Assembly: GCF_004359215.1 (NCBI RefSeq)
Contig: NC_090612.1
Span: forward strand, 6,574,121 to 6,638,120
Length of the DNA: 64,000 nucleotides
Source of the DNA: Bremia lactucae
Lineage: Eukaryota > Oomycota > Peronosporomycetes > Peronosporales > Peronosporaceae
Reading direction: 5' to 3'
In this document: piece by piece, positions 22,956 to 34,108 of the stretch
Layout: each line of letters starts with the position of its first letter
Numbering within the stretch: the stretch's first letter is position 1
The notes under the pieces: model-generated
The model's input: only the letters and a program-made list of their open reading frames with translations
Database searches by the model: none
What the model was told of the DNA's origin: nothing
Translations under genes and position numbers: made by a program

Positions 22956-23438
22956 TGTAGCGGAGCTACCTCGCTCCTAAAGTCAGAGGAAGACATTCAG
23001 ACTCAGATGGTCACTTAGTTCTATTGAACTAATGGGTTTAATAACTCAGGGAGTCGTACAAGCTATTAAAGCTTAAGGAATCCTAGTTCAAGGGATTCAG
23101 GTTTCGTAGAACCAAGTGGCAACTAGTGCCCAAGAGTATTTACCTTAGAAAGGTTTCTATCTCTTCCAGATCAATGCGCAAGCTTAGAAAGGCGCTTAAC
23201 GCTATAAGATCAAAAGGGGAACTGCACTTTATTTAATTATTTAAATCTAAAAAACTTACCCTAGCTAAATTAAAAAAGATTTTGGCCGCCAGATTTATAT
23301 CTGGCGGCGACCACATTTGTTACCCATAATAAATGGGATTTAAGTAACTATCTATTTAAAAATGAGATAAAAGGGTACTTACCCATAAAGTCAATGTACC
23401 ACAACAACGGTTCTCCGACCGATGTGTATCCCATTACA
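22956..23438 (-). repeat. Gy-A right (outer 5') LTR
   Basis: 483 bp, TGTAGCGG...CCATTACA. Diverged from the other two LTRs, with substitutions and a short extra segment near 23031-23043. Confidence 0.9.
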
Positions 23439-23761
23439 CTAAGGCTTAAAAATAGGAAAAGAAGTAAAATTGTATTAATATAGGGAAATGCTATTTCGAC
23501 CCTACAATTTGGTTATCTTCAACCCATGCTAAAATAAATTGCCGTCGCTGTAATTTTATTTTTGCGTGGGTGGGGTGATCAAAAGCAGGTAAAAGTGCGA
23601 GCAGCACTATATTACGGCCTACTTTGGCTGGAAAATTTTACGGTCGCGATTTATTGATGATGGCTTTGCCGATAGTGAGTAAGAGGAGAACAAGGACAGC
23701 ACACAAATAAGCATAGAGGATAAAAGTGATACTTTTGATCATGTAGAAAAGGGATCATTTG
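23439..23761 (+). other. Target duplication, right part of the Gy-E LTR, then unassigned sequence
   Basis: CTAAG at 23439-23443 is the right target duplication. GCTTAAAAATAGG...AAAATTGTATTAATA up to about 23490 continues the Gy-E LTR broken at 8343. From about 23500 to 23761 nothing is recognised. Confidence 0.65.
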
Positions 23762-24152
23762 GAGGCGGGCACGTCTTAATCCGGTCACGCTCTACTTAGA
23801 CACACACCCTAGCACAGCGAGGAAGCGGTTAGACCGGCTTCTCTTGGCGTGCAGTGAGGTAGTTGTGGTGGGCGCCTTAGCGACCTCACCCAGCGCACTA
23901 AGTACTCTAGCAAAGAGTCGTCACGGGAGCGGTAATCCGGCTCCTCGTGCGCACTTACTAAGTAGAAAGTAGTTTTCAGACTGATTTATATTTAATCGCA
24001 TTTAATATAATTACCTATACTTACCAATCAAAAATGTCATCTCTGTAGATTATACTAATATGTATTGCGAGCGTATCCTTCTAGATACCTCGCATAACGG
24101 ATGACGCTAGCCGTCATCCCTCCTAATGTGAATGCACCTATGTGCATCACAT
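23762..24152 (-). repeat. Gy-C 3' LTR, truncated at both ends
   Basis: Starts within AGGCGGGCACG (about 3-5 bases lost) and stops at GTGCATCACAT, where the complete LTR at 57521-58051 continues for another ~155 bp. The polypurine tract and first codons of the antisense ORF are deleted with it. Confidence 0.85.
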
Positions 24153-25460
24153 GTGGGTCGTCTGCGAAGATGCCCACTCAACCTCGCACTAAGCGCACGC
24201 GCCGCGTTAACACGCCGGCAGCGTCCAAAGCCTTAGTCGAAACGCCGACAGCTACTGCTCCTGTCGCGTTAACGGGGCTTAAGGATCCATCCCACTTGAA
24301 TAGTGAGGATGTCAATCCGTCGCTCATTGTCGACTACAATGAGTCGACCTCGTTGCCGTCACTTCATAGTAGTGATGCGGACAACGAGCTAATGGGGAAG
24401 GATGATGGCGCATTATTACCTATCCAAACTTCTCTCATTGCTCACAAAATGGAGGCAACAAAGTTTTATAATGCTGTCTCGTCGTCTTCGCTGGCTAGCC
24501 CAGCGACCATTAATGAGAGCGCTGCTCATAAATGCGCAGCTGCTTCTCCTTCTGGTAAATCACAACGCCTTTTGCTCAAACCATTATCCATAATTGTTCT
24601 GACATAGGGGATTCTGAGCCTAATAGCTCCGCCGACGACACGTGAACGCGCTCAGTCAGTGTCACAAGCCAGTCGTTTTGAACGTGGCTATGTGACGGGT
24701 GGCATATCACCGATGCCTCTTCCATCTAAATGGCCTCGTTTAAACGGACCAAAAGCGTCGCTCCTAGAGGTACTTTACCCCCTGTTTCTTCTCACCGCGC
24801 GACTCCTGCTAGTCTATTTGAGACTAGCGGAGAGGCCTCAGCTGGTTCTCCTTTTCATAGGCAGTCACCAAGTCGGGCACGTCAATACATAGAGCATCGA
24901 AGAGTCGAAACTCTTCGGGTATCCCTTCACTGGACGAGGATTTGAGACTTTTGCCTCACAGAGCGGTGAACAAGCAACTTTCCAACAAGGAAACGTTGAT
25001 TCCCACCCGCATCCATCAGTGCAGGCGGCACCCGATAGGAGTGGCGATTCCGCCCACCTAATTGCGGCTGCCTTACCCGCGTCCGTTCAATCGTAGGCAT
25101 TAAACGCTGCTGGACGACGCATTGGAGATCTCGAGGGTCAAGTCTTGCGACTGACCTCGGATCTTCAGGATGTCCGCGCGAAGGTTTGTCAGGGTTATGA
25201 ACGCCCTGAAACTTCAGCTTGACATCCTGGAGATATTGATGCTGAGGAACCCGCATTAGGGGCTGGGTGTCCCTCGCTCTCCGAGTCCTTTTCGTGGTGG
25301 GAGGAGTCAGTCGGCTGAAAGTTTTTCACTTTCAGTCGGCGTCACCATCGATCTCATTAGACGGATGGGGGTATGTGACCTCATTAAAGCCTACATACCG
25401 TTTCGTCCCACGTAAAATACGAGGTGCGTCTTCATATACGGGGGAAGGGTGAGCCTATAA
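24153..25460 (+). pseudogene. Antisense ORF of Gy-C, copy 1
   Basis: The plus strand, opposite to pol, is open from 24101 to 24607 and continues in other frames. Blocks shared with the copy at 58181 include PTQPRTKRTRRV, LTGLKDPSHL, DDGALLPIQT, ERGYVTGG and PSKWPRLNG, then a Leu-rich C-terminal block near 25100-25210 (RIGDLEGQVLRLTSDLQDVR). The 5' start is deleted into the LTR. The distal half overlaps chromodomain and linker coding on the minus strand. Layout mirrors the Gy-A antisense ORF: disordered charged N-terminus, conserved middle, coiled-coil-like end. Function unknown. Confidence 0.55.
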
Positions 25461-26512
25461 TTTAGGTCTCCGACCTCTTCTACCACCGTAAAAGGGCCCA
25501 ATGAAACGCGGCAACAACTTTGTAGTACCTCCAGGTAGTACAGAAATTGCATTTTTAGGCAGGGTAGCAGTACTTAATAGTACTTTTTCACCCACAATAA
25601 AGCGTTCATTATTTTTGCGACCATTTCGGTCCGCAGATTCGTTTTGCTTGTCCTGTGCGCTTGCCATCGCGTCACGGACTTTTGGTGTGGTGGCTAATCG
25701 CTCATCCACAAACGTTGAGCCTCGCTCACACTTTTAGCATCAAACTCGCCTATGACACCGCCGAGAGGTCGGTCATAGGACGTAGTTTTATTGACCACTG
25801 CTAAACTGGAAGGGTCACTAGGGCAAGTTTCTGTCGTTGAGATGATACCCTCGCGGGTCATCGTAACTATGTCCCTCTTTCGCACCGAGAATAGTGAAAG
25901 GGCCCTTCCCCTCTAAGGCTCGGGCTGCGCACAAACGAGACTGGCGTCCGAAGATGGCGCATTCCGTTATATAAAACGGTGTCTCACCCGTACTGGCGTG
26001 GACACTGTTATTTATAGCGAACTCCATAAAGTGCAATTGTTTGCTCCATTCTTTGGGAGTTACTATCGTGTGTAAGACATCCGCCAAGACCCGATTGGCA
26101 CGATCTGTTTGACCATCGGTCTGTAGATGATCTGCAGTCGACATGTGGAGCTTGCTACCTAGCAGCTCGAATACATGTCGCCAAAGACCACACGTAAAAC
26201 GTGGATCCCGGTCCGATACTATGGACTCGGCATCCCGTGTAGTCGGTATACATGATCCAGGAACAAGAGAGCTGCCTCCTTGCCCGTGATCGATGTTTTA
26301 CATGGTGCTAAATGCATCATTTTGCTCAGTCTGTCTACAAAGACGACGAGCCCCGTCCGACCCTTATGATCGGGCGGCATGCCAAACATGAAGTCCAGAC
26401 TTACTGACTTCCAAGAGTTGGATGTAATCCGTAGCGGCGTCAGTGGCGCACTGCGGTACGGTGCAGGCTTAATGCGCTGACTCTGTTCGCAAGAGCAAAT
26501 ATGGCGCATCAT
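24860..26512 (-). pseudogene. Gy-C integrase with chromodomain
   Basis: Minus strand. FVDRLSKMMHLAP (first Asp) lies near 26330, TADHLQTDGQTDRANRVLAD near 26100 (Glu replaced by Asp in the TERVNR context), the VEFAINNSVHASTGETPFYI-like block near 25990-26040, and the beta domain LLPRFIGPFYG near 25480. Farther left the linker leads to a chromodomain near 24930-25010 (QRFLVGKLLVHRSV, then GYPKSFDSS in another frame). Several frameshifts. A relic. Confidence 0.8.
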
Positions 26513-28386
26513 GGAGCTCGTGAAGAATCATCCGCTTGAGATCTGTGTCATGAGGCATATAGATTGTCAAGGGATCACAAGGTGACAGTTGATGCCATAA
26601 CAGGCCATCGCTGTAGCTAAAGCGATTTAGCTTAGCTTTCAGGTGCGACGGAAGGGTTACCTTTCGTCCACCAAAGTGATCCAACAGCAGGCGACAATAC
26701 TCGTCCTGACTGTAGCTCTCTTTTATTTCAGAGGCTAATGAGCTCGTCACGTGGTATGCCTTCATGGCTGCCAACGTCGGCGGCTGAAATTGTGCTTTAG
26801 CACTAGACACACTTTCCTGGTGTCTTGCCTCGAAGTCTGGTCTGCGCGACAAAGCGTCAGCCAAGACATTCGACTAACCCGGCTTGTATTCAACTTTGAA
26901 ATTAAATTTAGAGAATAATGTAAGCCATCTTGTCATACTAGGCGAAAGGTGCGGTGAGTTCATTGTGGTCCGCAGTGATGCGTGATCCGTATAAACCACA
27001 AATGGTTCGGTGCCCAATAGGTGCACACGAAATTTGACAAGAGCACACTTTATTAAAAGTAGCTCTTTGTCATGCATAGGGTAATTCAGCTCCGCGGCTT
27101 TTAAAAGCCGGGACTGATAAGAAACGACACGGTCAACAGCGTCTTCATTCTTCTGCATGAGCGCGCTGCCGATTGCAAAATTACTGGCATTACAGACGAC
27201 GCTAAAGGGCTTATCCCCGTCTGACAATGCCAAGACCGGTGCCTCAACAAGAGACTGCTTCACTGATGTGAACGCATCATCTTTTTTTCTTGACCAAACC
27301 CATTCTGCGTCCTTTTTAAGGAGGTCAGATAATGGTTTAGTTTGCTCAGCATAATTCTTGCTATATGTATGCAAGTAATTAGCGAGCCCTAGCGCAAATC
27401 CTTCACATGCCGTGGGATTGGCCATTCCTTTACCGATTTTACATTTTCTGGGTCTGCTCGTACACCATGCGTACCTACGATGCAGCCCAGCACAGGTATC
27501 CCAGGGATCCCTATGACGCACTTTTGCAAGTTGACGTACAATTAAGCGTCCTTCAAAGTCTGCAACACAGCGTCTAAATGACGCTTGTGCGACTCTATTG
27601 CGCTCAGCCCATCCTCGGCCCTACTATGCACGAATCCATCGTCAAAATAATGGGGTGCGTTAGGCACGGTGCTGACGCATCACGTGAGCCACCACTCGGT
27701 TATATGTCGCTGGTGCGTTTTTCAACCCTTGGGGCATCAGAAGCCACTCCCAAAGCATACCGCTTGGGGTGCTTACAGCTGTTTTGGCTACATCGGGCTC
27801 TCATGAATACCTGATAGTAGCCATCTTTCAAATCCAACGCAGAAAAGATAGTTGACTTTCCCATGAAGTTCAACAAAACATCTTTCCGCGGGATTGGCGT
27901 TTTGAGCCGGTATGGTCGCCGTGTTCAGCTTATTGTAAGCATGAACCACGCGCCTTCCACCTGTGGATTTACGCACACAGAAGGTCGGACTGATGTGAGG
28001 CGATTTGCTCTCACGCACATTAACCGCCTTGACTCGCTTGTCGAAGAACTCATCGATATAGTCGACTTATTATTTCGGCAACGGCCAATGCCTGGTCACA
28101 CAATATTTGGTGCCAGGTTCGAGGTCTATTTCGTGCCCGATGCCCCTATCTGCTGGAAGGTGGCTCGGACTTCTTCTGGAAACACATCGCGACATTTCCA
28201 CGGAACCTCAACGAACGGACTGTCTCTCAAGGCATTCCAGCCTTGAGCAGCGAACCGTTTCTTTTTGTCCGTTTCAAGGACGCTCTCGTCCATCTTGGAC
28301 AACAGTCCACCAAGTTCTCTTCTGGAACTGGTGTGACTATTTCGTGGATCTTTCCTTCCTTTAATTCGGCAAGGAAAAGATCCCAC
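26469..28386 (-). pseudogene. Gy-C reverse transcriptase-RNase H
   Basis: 28126-28386 carries the linker and RT N-terminus (ALRDSPFVEVPWKCRDVFPE), 27788-28018 the PTFCVRKSTGGRRVVHAYNK block, and 26874-27521 the thumb to RNase H. RNase H reads VVCNASNFAIGSALMQ, where the usual first catalytic Asp (CDAS) is Asn. YTDHASLRTT follows near 26990 and the tether LADALSRRPDFEARHQ near 26850, after a TAG at about 26876. Palm sequence is present but frameshifted (27520-27790). Confidence 0.8.
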
Positions 28387-29377
28387 GACATCTCCGGAAG
28401 ATTAACTATCTCCTCGGCAGATTTAAAGACTTGCCGGAGCACCTCAACCGAGGATGCCTCCGCAATTTCGTCTTGACGGCCTCGAACACCTCGTTCGAAG
28501 GCCCGTCCTCTTTATTAGAGACCGATCCAAAGGTCACTCGTTTAGACATGCCTTTAATCGTCCCATCTGTCAAGTACTCGTTCTTCGAATCACCACGACC
28601 TTTTCCTGGAAAGCGGGGGCCGTTGCACTCCTGGCTAACGCACCCCTTCCAACCGCACCAGGCTCTAAGCACTGTGCCGGTTCATGCGACGCATAACTTC
28701 CTGTCAGCTCGCCGTCTACTGCCACAAGCTCTCGGCTCTGTGCAGGACAATCAGACGCATGACTACTTGTCATCGCCCTTTTCAATACCCCAGTCTCCAC
28801 GAGCTGGGTAGGAATGGTGACGTTTGACACCCCGTCACGCACCCTCAACTGTGTTCAACACGACATCAGTTGCATACACCTCTCGCACGAGCACAACCTT
28901 CCCGGTGTCCTGCATAGAGTTCGCAACTGTGCGTGTACGCCAGTCCATCCATGGTTAGTACTTTGCCAACCATGGCATGCTAGGATGAGGTCATACGGAC
29001 TCTCCATACCTAGCACTGTAAACTTCTCTTTACAAGAGAAGTCACTGAAGCTGAAGGCAAGTTCTACCTGAACTCCCTCAGAAGTAACGAGCGCACCGTT
29101 GGCCAAACGAACGGTCGCCTCTTCTCGCTTGCAACCTGGCAAAGCGACTCAAACATCGCCGGTCTCTTTCTTAGAGCCGCGAGTTTTAAATTTTTTGTGA
29201 TGCACCCGAATCCACTAGGAGGGTCACCACCTGGTCAAAGCCTCGTACTTGAGCGCTACAGACCAGCAGGGTTGAGGTCCGAAATTTCGAGACCTCAGGA
29301 ACTATGCTTCTCATTTGTTCGACAACTCTGAACTTAGGGGTAGCTTCAGAGTCCGCGTCAGTAGAACATCCCGCCAC
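28387..29377 (-). pseudogene. Gy-C protease and flanking polyprotein (first copy)
   Basis: The active-site segment VVTLLVDSGASQ is at about 29186-29230 and FTVLGMESPYDLILACHGW at about 28970-29030. A Ser/Ala-rich linker to RT follows. Frameshifted at about 29150. This segment is repeated almost unchanged at 30473-31333. Confidence 0.75.
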
Positions 29378-30393
29378 TACTGCGCTCCTGCATTTCCCGA
29401 CCCCTCAGTGGTCGATGCAGAACTCATGCGTCTCGCACGCTGGTTCTTGCCATCGCCCTTTGGGGAGGGAGTCCGCTTGCTGGGCATTTTTGCTCCAGAA
29501 GGGACCCTGGCATAGAAGCGAGCCATCATATGGCCGCGCTTGCCGCATTTATTGTAAACAACGTTTGCATTGCCCAACTCCATGGGAGTGGCATCTGACC
29601 TCTCGGCCAACGGCATATACCAAGCTGTTGTTAAGGCACTGTTGTAGGATTGCTCTTCACCTAAGGCAATTCGGATTGCCTCTTCCATCGTCGACGGCAC
29701 CTCTCTTAAAATCGCCTGTCGAGATGGGCCATGCCGTAGTCCGTTCATAAACGTGAACAACTTAATGTGCTCCGGAATCGGACCTACGGTGATGGACGTC
29801 GACAGCGAGCGCATCCCCTGCAGCTATTGTTTTGGAGCGCGACATGAGATCGATCCTGTCGCGCTCCAAAGAAGCGAGCCTGAAGCAACACTTCGTTGTT
29901 TTGTGGCTGGTACATGGCGCGAATCTTTGTCTTTGAGATTGCCTATGTAGGGAACGCCTTACCGCCCACAATAAGGCCGAATAAACCTCCTCTGAGACCC
30001 TACCGCACAAACGGGACATGGCGTACGACATCATCCGGGCGTCGTCCTCGATGTGCTGCGCCACCCGCATTGCTCCACGGCTAAGAGCCAGTGTGCTGTA
30101 GTTCCATCGAACTTGGGCGGGTCCATCCGAATGGGCCTCAGCTGATGCGGTCGGGCAGAGAGCATCTCAACAGTCCAGTTGAGAGCCTCGCCTCGAGCAT
30201 GCTCATGCCTCAGATCATCCTGAGACTGAGTGACGGACTCCGCCGCAGCATGGCTTTGTGGCTCGGACGCGGCTCTCCGCTGTCCGAGCACGAATGCCTC
30301 AAACTGCTCCAACTGAGCAACACGTTGCTCAGGACTGCCCAAGAGCCTGGCCAGGGCTTGTTCACCAAGTCCCTGCGCCAAGTGCCCTGCCAC
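29377..30393 (-). pseudogene. Gy-C gag (first copy)
   Basis: 30031-30393 holds the N-terminal heptad-rich part (HLAQGLGEQALARLLGSPEQ, RVAQLEQFEAFVLGQRRAA) and RPIRMDPPKFDG. 29762-30070 and 29377-29814 hold the gag core and a damaged zinc knuckle (YNKCGKRGHMMARFYA, where CX2C and the last Cys have become Tyr and Phe). An intact relative is open at 63163. A hairpin with 14 bp arms lies at 29831-29844/29857-29870. Confidence 0.8.
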
Positions 30394-30469
30394 CTCCCGA
30401 TTATGTTCGGAGAGGTGGGGGAAATGAGCCTAATCGATGTTGAGGCTCATCCTCACGTACACACACAGA

Positions 30470-30470
30470 N
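30470..30470. other. Single N: scaffold join
   Basis: One ambiguous base exactly where the sequence stops following the gag leader and restarts about 1.95 kb back in the protease region. The continuation expected after ACACACACAGA is found at 32424. Confidence 0.9.
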
Positions 30471-30472
30471 GA

Positions 30473-32424
30473 CTGATCCAAATGTCACTCGTTTAGACGT
30501 GCCTTTGATCGTCCCAATCTGTCAAGTACTCGTTCTTCGAATCACTACGACCTTTTTCTGGAAAGCGGGGGCCGTTGCTCTCCTGGCTAACGCACCCCTT
30601 CCAACCGCACCAGGCTCTAAGCACTGTGCCGGTTCATGCTACGCTTAACTTCCTGTCAGCTTGCTGTCTACTGCCACAAGTTTTTGGCTCTGTGCAGGAC
30701 ATTCAGACGCATGACTACTTGTCATTGCCCTTTTCACTACCCCAGTCTCCACGGGCTGGGTAGGAATTGTGACGTTTGACACCCCGTCAGCGCACCCTCA
30801 ACTGTGTTCAACACGACATCAGTTGCATACGCCTCTCGCAGGAGCACAACCTTTCCGGTGTCCTGCGTAGAGTTCGCAACTGTGCGTGTACGCCAGTCCA
30901 TCCATGGTTGGTATTTTGCCAACCATGGCATGCTTGGATGAGGTCATACGGACTCTCCATACCTAGCACTGTAAAGTTCTCTTTACAAGAGAAGTCACTT
31001 AAGCTGAAGGCGAGTTCTACCTGAACTTCGTCAGAAGTAACGAGCGCGCCGTTGGCTAAACGAACGGTCGCCTCTTCTCGCTTGTTAACCTGGCAAAGCG
31101 ACTCAAACATCTCGCCGGTCTCTTTCTTAGAGCCGCGAGTTTTAAATTTTTTGTGATGCACCCGAATCCACTAGGAGGGTCACCACCTGGTCAAAGCCTC
31201 GTACTTGAGCGCTACAGACCAGCAGGGTTGAGGTCCGAAATTTCGAGACCTCAGGAACTATGCTTCTCATTTGTTCGACAACTCTGAACTTAGGGGTAGC
31301 TTCAGAGTCCGCGTCAGTAGAACATCCCGCCACTACTGCGCTCCTGCATTTCCCGACCCCTCAGTGGTCGATGCAGAACTCATGCGTCTCGCACGCTGGT
31401 TCTTGCCATCGCCCTTTGGGGAGGGAGTCCGCTTGCTGGGCATTTTTGCTCCAGAAGGGACCCTGGCATAGAAGCGAGCCATCATATGGCCGCGCTTGCC
31501 GCATTTATTGTAAACAACGTTTGCATTGCCCAACTCCATGGGAGTGGCATCTGACCTCTCGGCCAACGGCATATACCAAGCTGTTGTTAAGGCACTGTTG
31601 TAGGATTGCTCTTCACCTAAGGCAATTCGGATTGCCTCTTCCATCGTCGACGGCACCTCTCTTAAAATCGCCTGTCGAGATGGGCCATGCCGTAGTCCGT
31701 TCATAAACGTGAACAACTTAATGTGCTCCGGAATCGGACCTACGGTGATGGACGTCGACAGCGAGCGCATCCCCTGCAGCTATTGTTTTGGAGCGCGACA
31801 TGAGATCGATCCTGTCGCGCTCCAAAGAAGTGAGCCTGAAGCAACACTTCGTTGTTTTGTGGCTGGTACATGGCGCGAATCTTTGTCTTTGAGATTGCCT
31901 ATGTAGGGAACGCCTTACCGCCCACAATAAGGCCGAATAAACCTCCTCTGAGACCCTACCGCACAAACGGGACATGGCGTACGACATCATCCGGGCGTCG
32001 TCCTCGATGTGCTGCGCCACCCGCATTGCTCCACGGCTAAGAGCCAGTGTGCTGTAGTTCCATCGAACTTGGGCGGGTCCATCCGAATGGGCCTCAGCTG
32101 ATGCGGTCGGGCAGAGAGCATCTCAACAGTCCAGTTGAGAGCCTCGCCTCGAGCATGCTCATGCCTCAGATCATCCTGAGACTGAGTGACGGACTCCGCC
32201 GCAGCATGGCTTTGTGGCTCGGACGCGGCTCTCCGCTGTCCGAGCACGAATGCCTCAAACTGCTCCAACTGAGCAACACGTTGCTCAGGACTGCCCAAGA
32301 GCCTGGCCAGGGCTTGTTCACCAAGTCCCTGCGCCAAGTGCCCTGCCACCTCCCGATTATGTTCGGAGAGGTGGGGGAAATGAGCCTAATCGATGTTGAG
32401 GCTCATCCTCACGTACACACACAG
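30473..32424 (-). repeat. Direct repeat of 28520-30469 (Gy-C protease and gag, second copy)
   Basis: Offset 1956 bp across most of its length. The part 31142-32424 is almost identical to 29186-30468 (one clear base difference near 31830), whereas 30473-31110 differs more from 28520-29150. Contents: protease at 30808-31333, zinc knuckle and gag at 31333-32349, with the same frameshifts as the first copy. It continues without a break into the gag leader and the 5' LTR. Confidence 0.9.
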
Positions 32425-32462
32425 AGATGCGGGTCGTGGAAAGGATTGCAAGTGCTATCAAG

Positions 32463-32991
32463 TGTAGGCGGGCACGTCTTAATGCGACCACGCTCTACTT
32501 AGACACACACCCTAGCACAGCGAGGAAGCCGTTAATCAGCTTCTCTTGCGTGCGTAAGGTAGTTATGGTGGGCGCCTTAGCGACCTCACCCAACGCTTTA
32601 AAGTACTCTAGTAAAGTGTCGTCACGGAGCGGTATCCGGCTCCTCGTGCGCACTTACTAAATAGAAAGTAGTTTTCAGACTGATTTATATTTAATCGCAT
32701 TAAATATAAATACCTATTTTTACCAATCAAAAATGTCATCTCTGTAGATAACACTAATATATATTGCGAGCGTATCTTTCTAGGTACCTCGCGTAATGGA
32801 TGACGCTAGCCGCCATCCCTCCTAATGTGAATGCGCCTATGTGCATCACATACACAAGGGCTGGTCACAAATGTGAACCACACCCGAGTGGTGGGTCTAA
32901 TTACTTTCTTAAATAATTGACCATCCCCTTAAGTACACCAAGTGTACTTAACGGGGACTGTGTAACATGAAGGCAACTTTAGCCCGTTACA
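32463..32991 (-). repeat. Gy-C 5' LTR
   Basis: 529 bp. On the minus strand it runs TGTAACGGGC...GCCTACA. The adjoining primer-binding site at 32449-32462 reads CTTGATAGCACTTG, with TGG altered to TGA. The LTR carries an 8 bp-arm hairpin (ATGACG type) and the AAGTACAC/GTGTACTT inverted repeat. Confidence 0.88.
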
Positions 32992-33020
32992 TCACCAGGA
33001 GAGGCCATGGCCCAAACTAG

Positions 33021-33408
33021 CTGGCCGGTCACATGACGTTACGTGGAGACTTCGACGTTGAATATGATAACGAAGCCGAAGTGATTCTCGCGGATATGGA
33101 TTTCTCGGATACGGATCACCTGTCTGAACGCAAGGTGAAGCTTTAAGCTATTCAGATTTACAATCAAAAGTTGGCCAAGCGATCTGAGCGTAAGAAATTG
33201 TCGTTGAGCGAGGTTTATGAGACTATTAATTGCATCAGTTTACTGAGCAAAAGGGAACGCGAAGTGCTGGCTCAGGTGCGGCCATTTGCACGATTTCAGA
33301 CGCCTGAAGAGCACGATAATTTTGTTGATACAGAATTTTGTAGACAGCACATCCGTCTGCATGAGCGAATTCGCGAACTGCATCCATCAGGGCCATTGTG
33401 CTGGGATA
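33021..33408 (+). pseudogene. ADA2 (SAGA/ADA transcriptional adaptor) fragment
   Basis: One reading frame gives RGDFDVEYDNEAEVILADMD, then SERKVKL, a TAA where a Gln codon is expected, then [40 protein letters not shown] and HDNFVDTEFCRQHIRLHERI. This order and wording match the conserved middle of ADA2, downstream of the SANT domain. No intron is seen in about 390 bp, and the ZZ/SANT and SWIRM ends are missing. It directly abuts the Gy-C LTR end at 32991. Probably a host-gene fragment captured or copied among the transposons, non-functional as it stands. Confidence 0.75.
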
Positions 33409-33859
33409 GGATGCATTGGGTGGTGGAAGCATTGGAGAAGAGCCTGACACTTTTTTTTACCATTCCAATGGTGTGATATTGGACAGTAGATCAACTGGAC
33501 CCGTCCCGTTTCAACACGATGATTTATTTCCGCCCAGGTAAATAATATGCTTATCGCAATACATGAGGCTTCTGATTGGCTAATCAAAATCGATTTAACA
33601 GCGACGGTAATTTATTTTTTTGTATAGGGTGGAAACAACCAAATGGTGGGGTGAAAATAACATTTCTCTTAATATATTAACTTCTTACATAACGATCTTC
33701 TATCTACTTGCTTTGTAATATTGATAATTAATTATGCAATGCACTTCCTTGCGCGACGCCTAATCGAGTCTTGGGGCGGGGTCGACTTAAACTTAAATCA
33801 AGCAATCAATGGAACTAATGTTTATTGCGCTAATATTCCCAAATAAGGTAAACTGGGAA
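33409..33859 (+). repeat. Unassigned sequence, then a Gy-E LTR segment
   Basis: 33409-33600 is unassigned. From about 33660 the sequence (CTTACATAACGATCTTCTAT, CTTGCGCGACGCCTAATCG, CAATCAATGGAACTAATG) matches 54190-54350 and the reverse complement of 53620-53760, so it is an incomplete Gy-E LTR. It is cut by the Gy-A LTR at 33860. Confidence 0.65.
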
Positions 33860-34108
33860 TGTAATGGGGATACATCGGTTGGAGAATCGTTGTTGTGGTA
33901 CATACACCTTATGGGTAATATATTCTTTATCTTATTCTAAAAGAGAGTCAATAACTTAAATCCCATTTATTATGGGTAACCAATGTGGTCGCCGCCAGAC
34001 ATAAATATGGCGGCCAAATTTTTTTTTGAATCAGCTAGGGTAAGGTTTTAGATTAAATAATCAAATAAAGTGCAGTTCCCTTTTGATCTTAAAGCGTTAA
34101 GTGCCTTC
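33860..34108 (+). repeat. Gy-A LTR fragment, plus orientation
   Basis: TGTAATGGGGATACATCGGTTGG...AAGGCTTGCA is the reverse complement of the right half of the Gy-A LTR. It is truncated at about 34108, with no internal region attached. Confidence 0.8.

Larger units (their letters stand above)
8344..23438 (-). mobile_element. Tandem Gy-A retrotransposon: LTR-internal-LTR-internal-LTR
   Basis: Three LTRs (8344-8816, 15594-16066, 22956-23438) alternate with two internal regions (6777 and 6889 bp), all in minus orientation: gag at the right of each copy, then protease, RT, RNase H, integrase-chromodomain and an antisense ORF at the left. A single CTAAG duplication flanks the whole array and none flanks the middle LTR, so this is one insertion later doubled, most simply by unequal crossing-over between LTRs. 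The left and middle LTRs look identical, while the right LTR differs at roughly a tenth of positions. Both copies share inactivating frameshifts. Confidence 0.9.

Noticed and set aside
23640..23760. Possible small host coding fragment
   Set aside because: Short, with stops, and no recognised family.
29304..29750. Plus-strand frame of 148 codons, also at 31260-31706
   Set aside because: Antisense to the recognisable Gy-C gag zinc-knuckle region and identical only because the DNA is duplicated.
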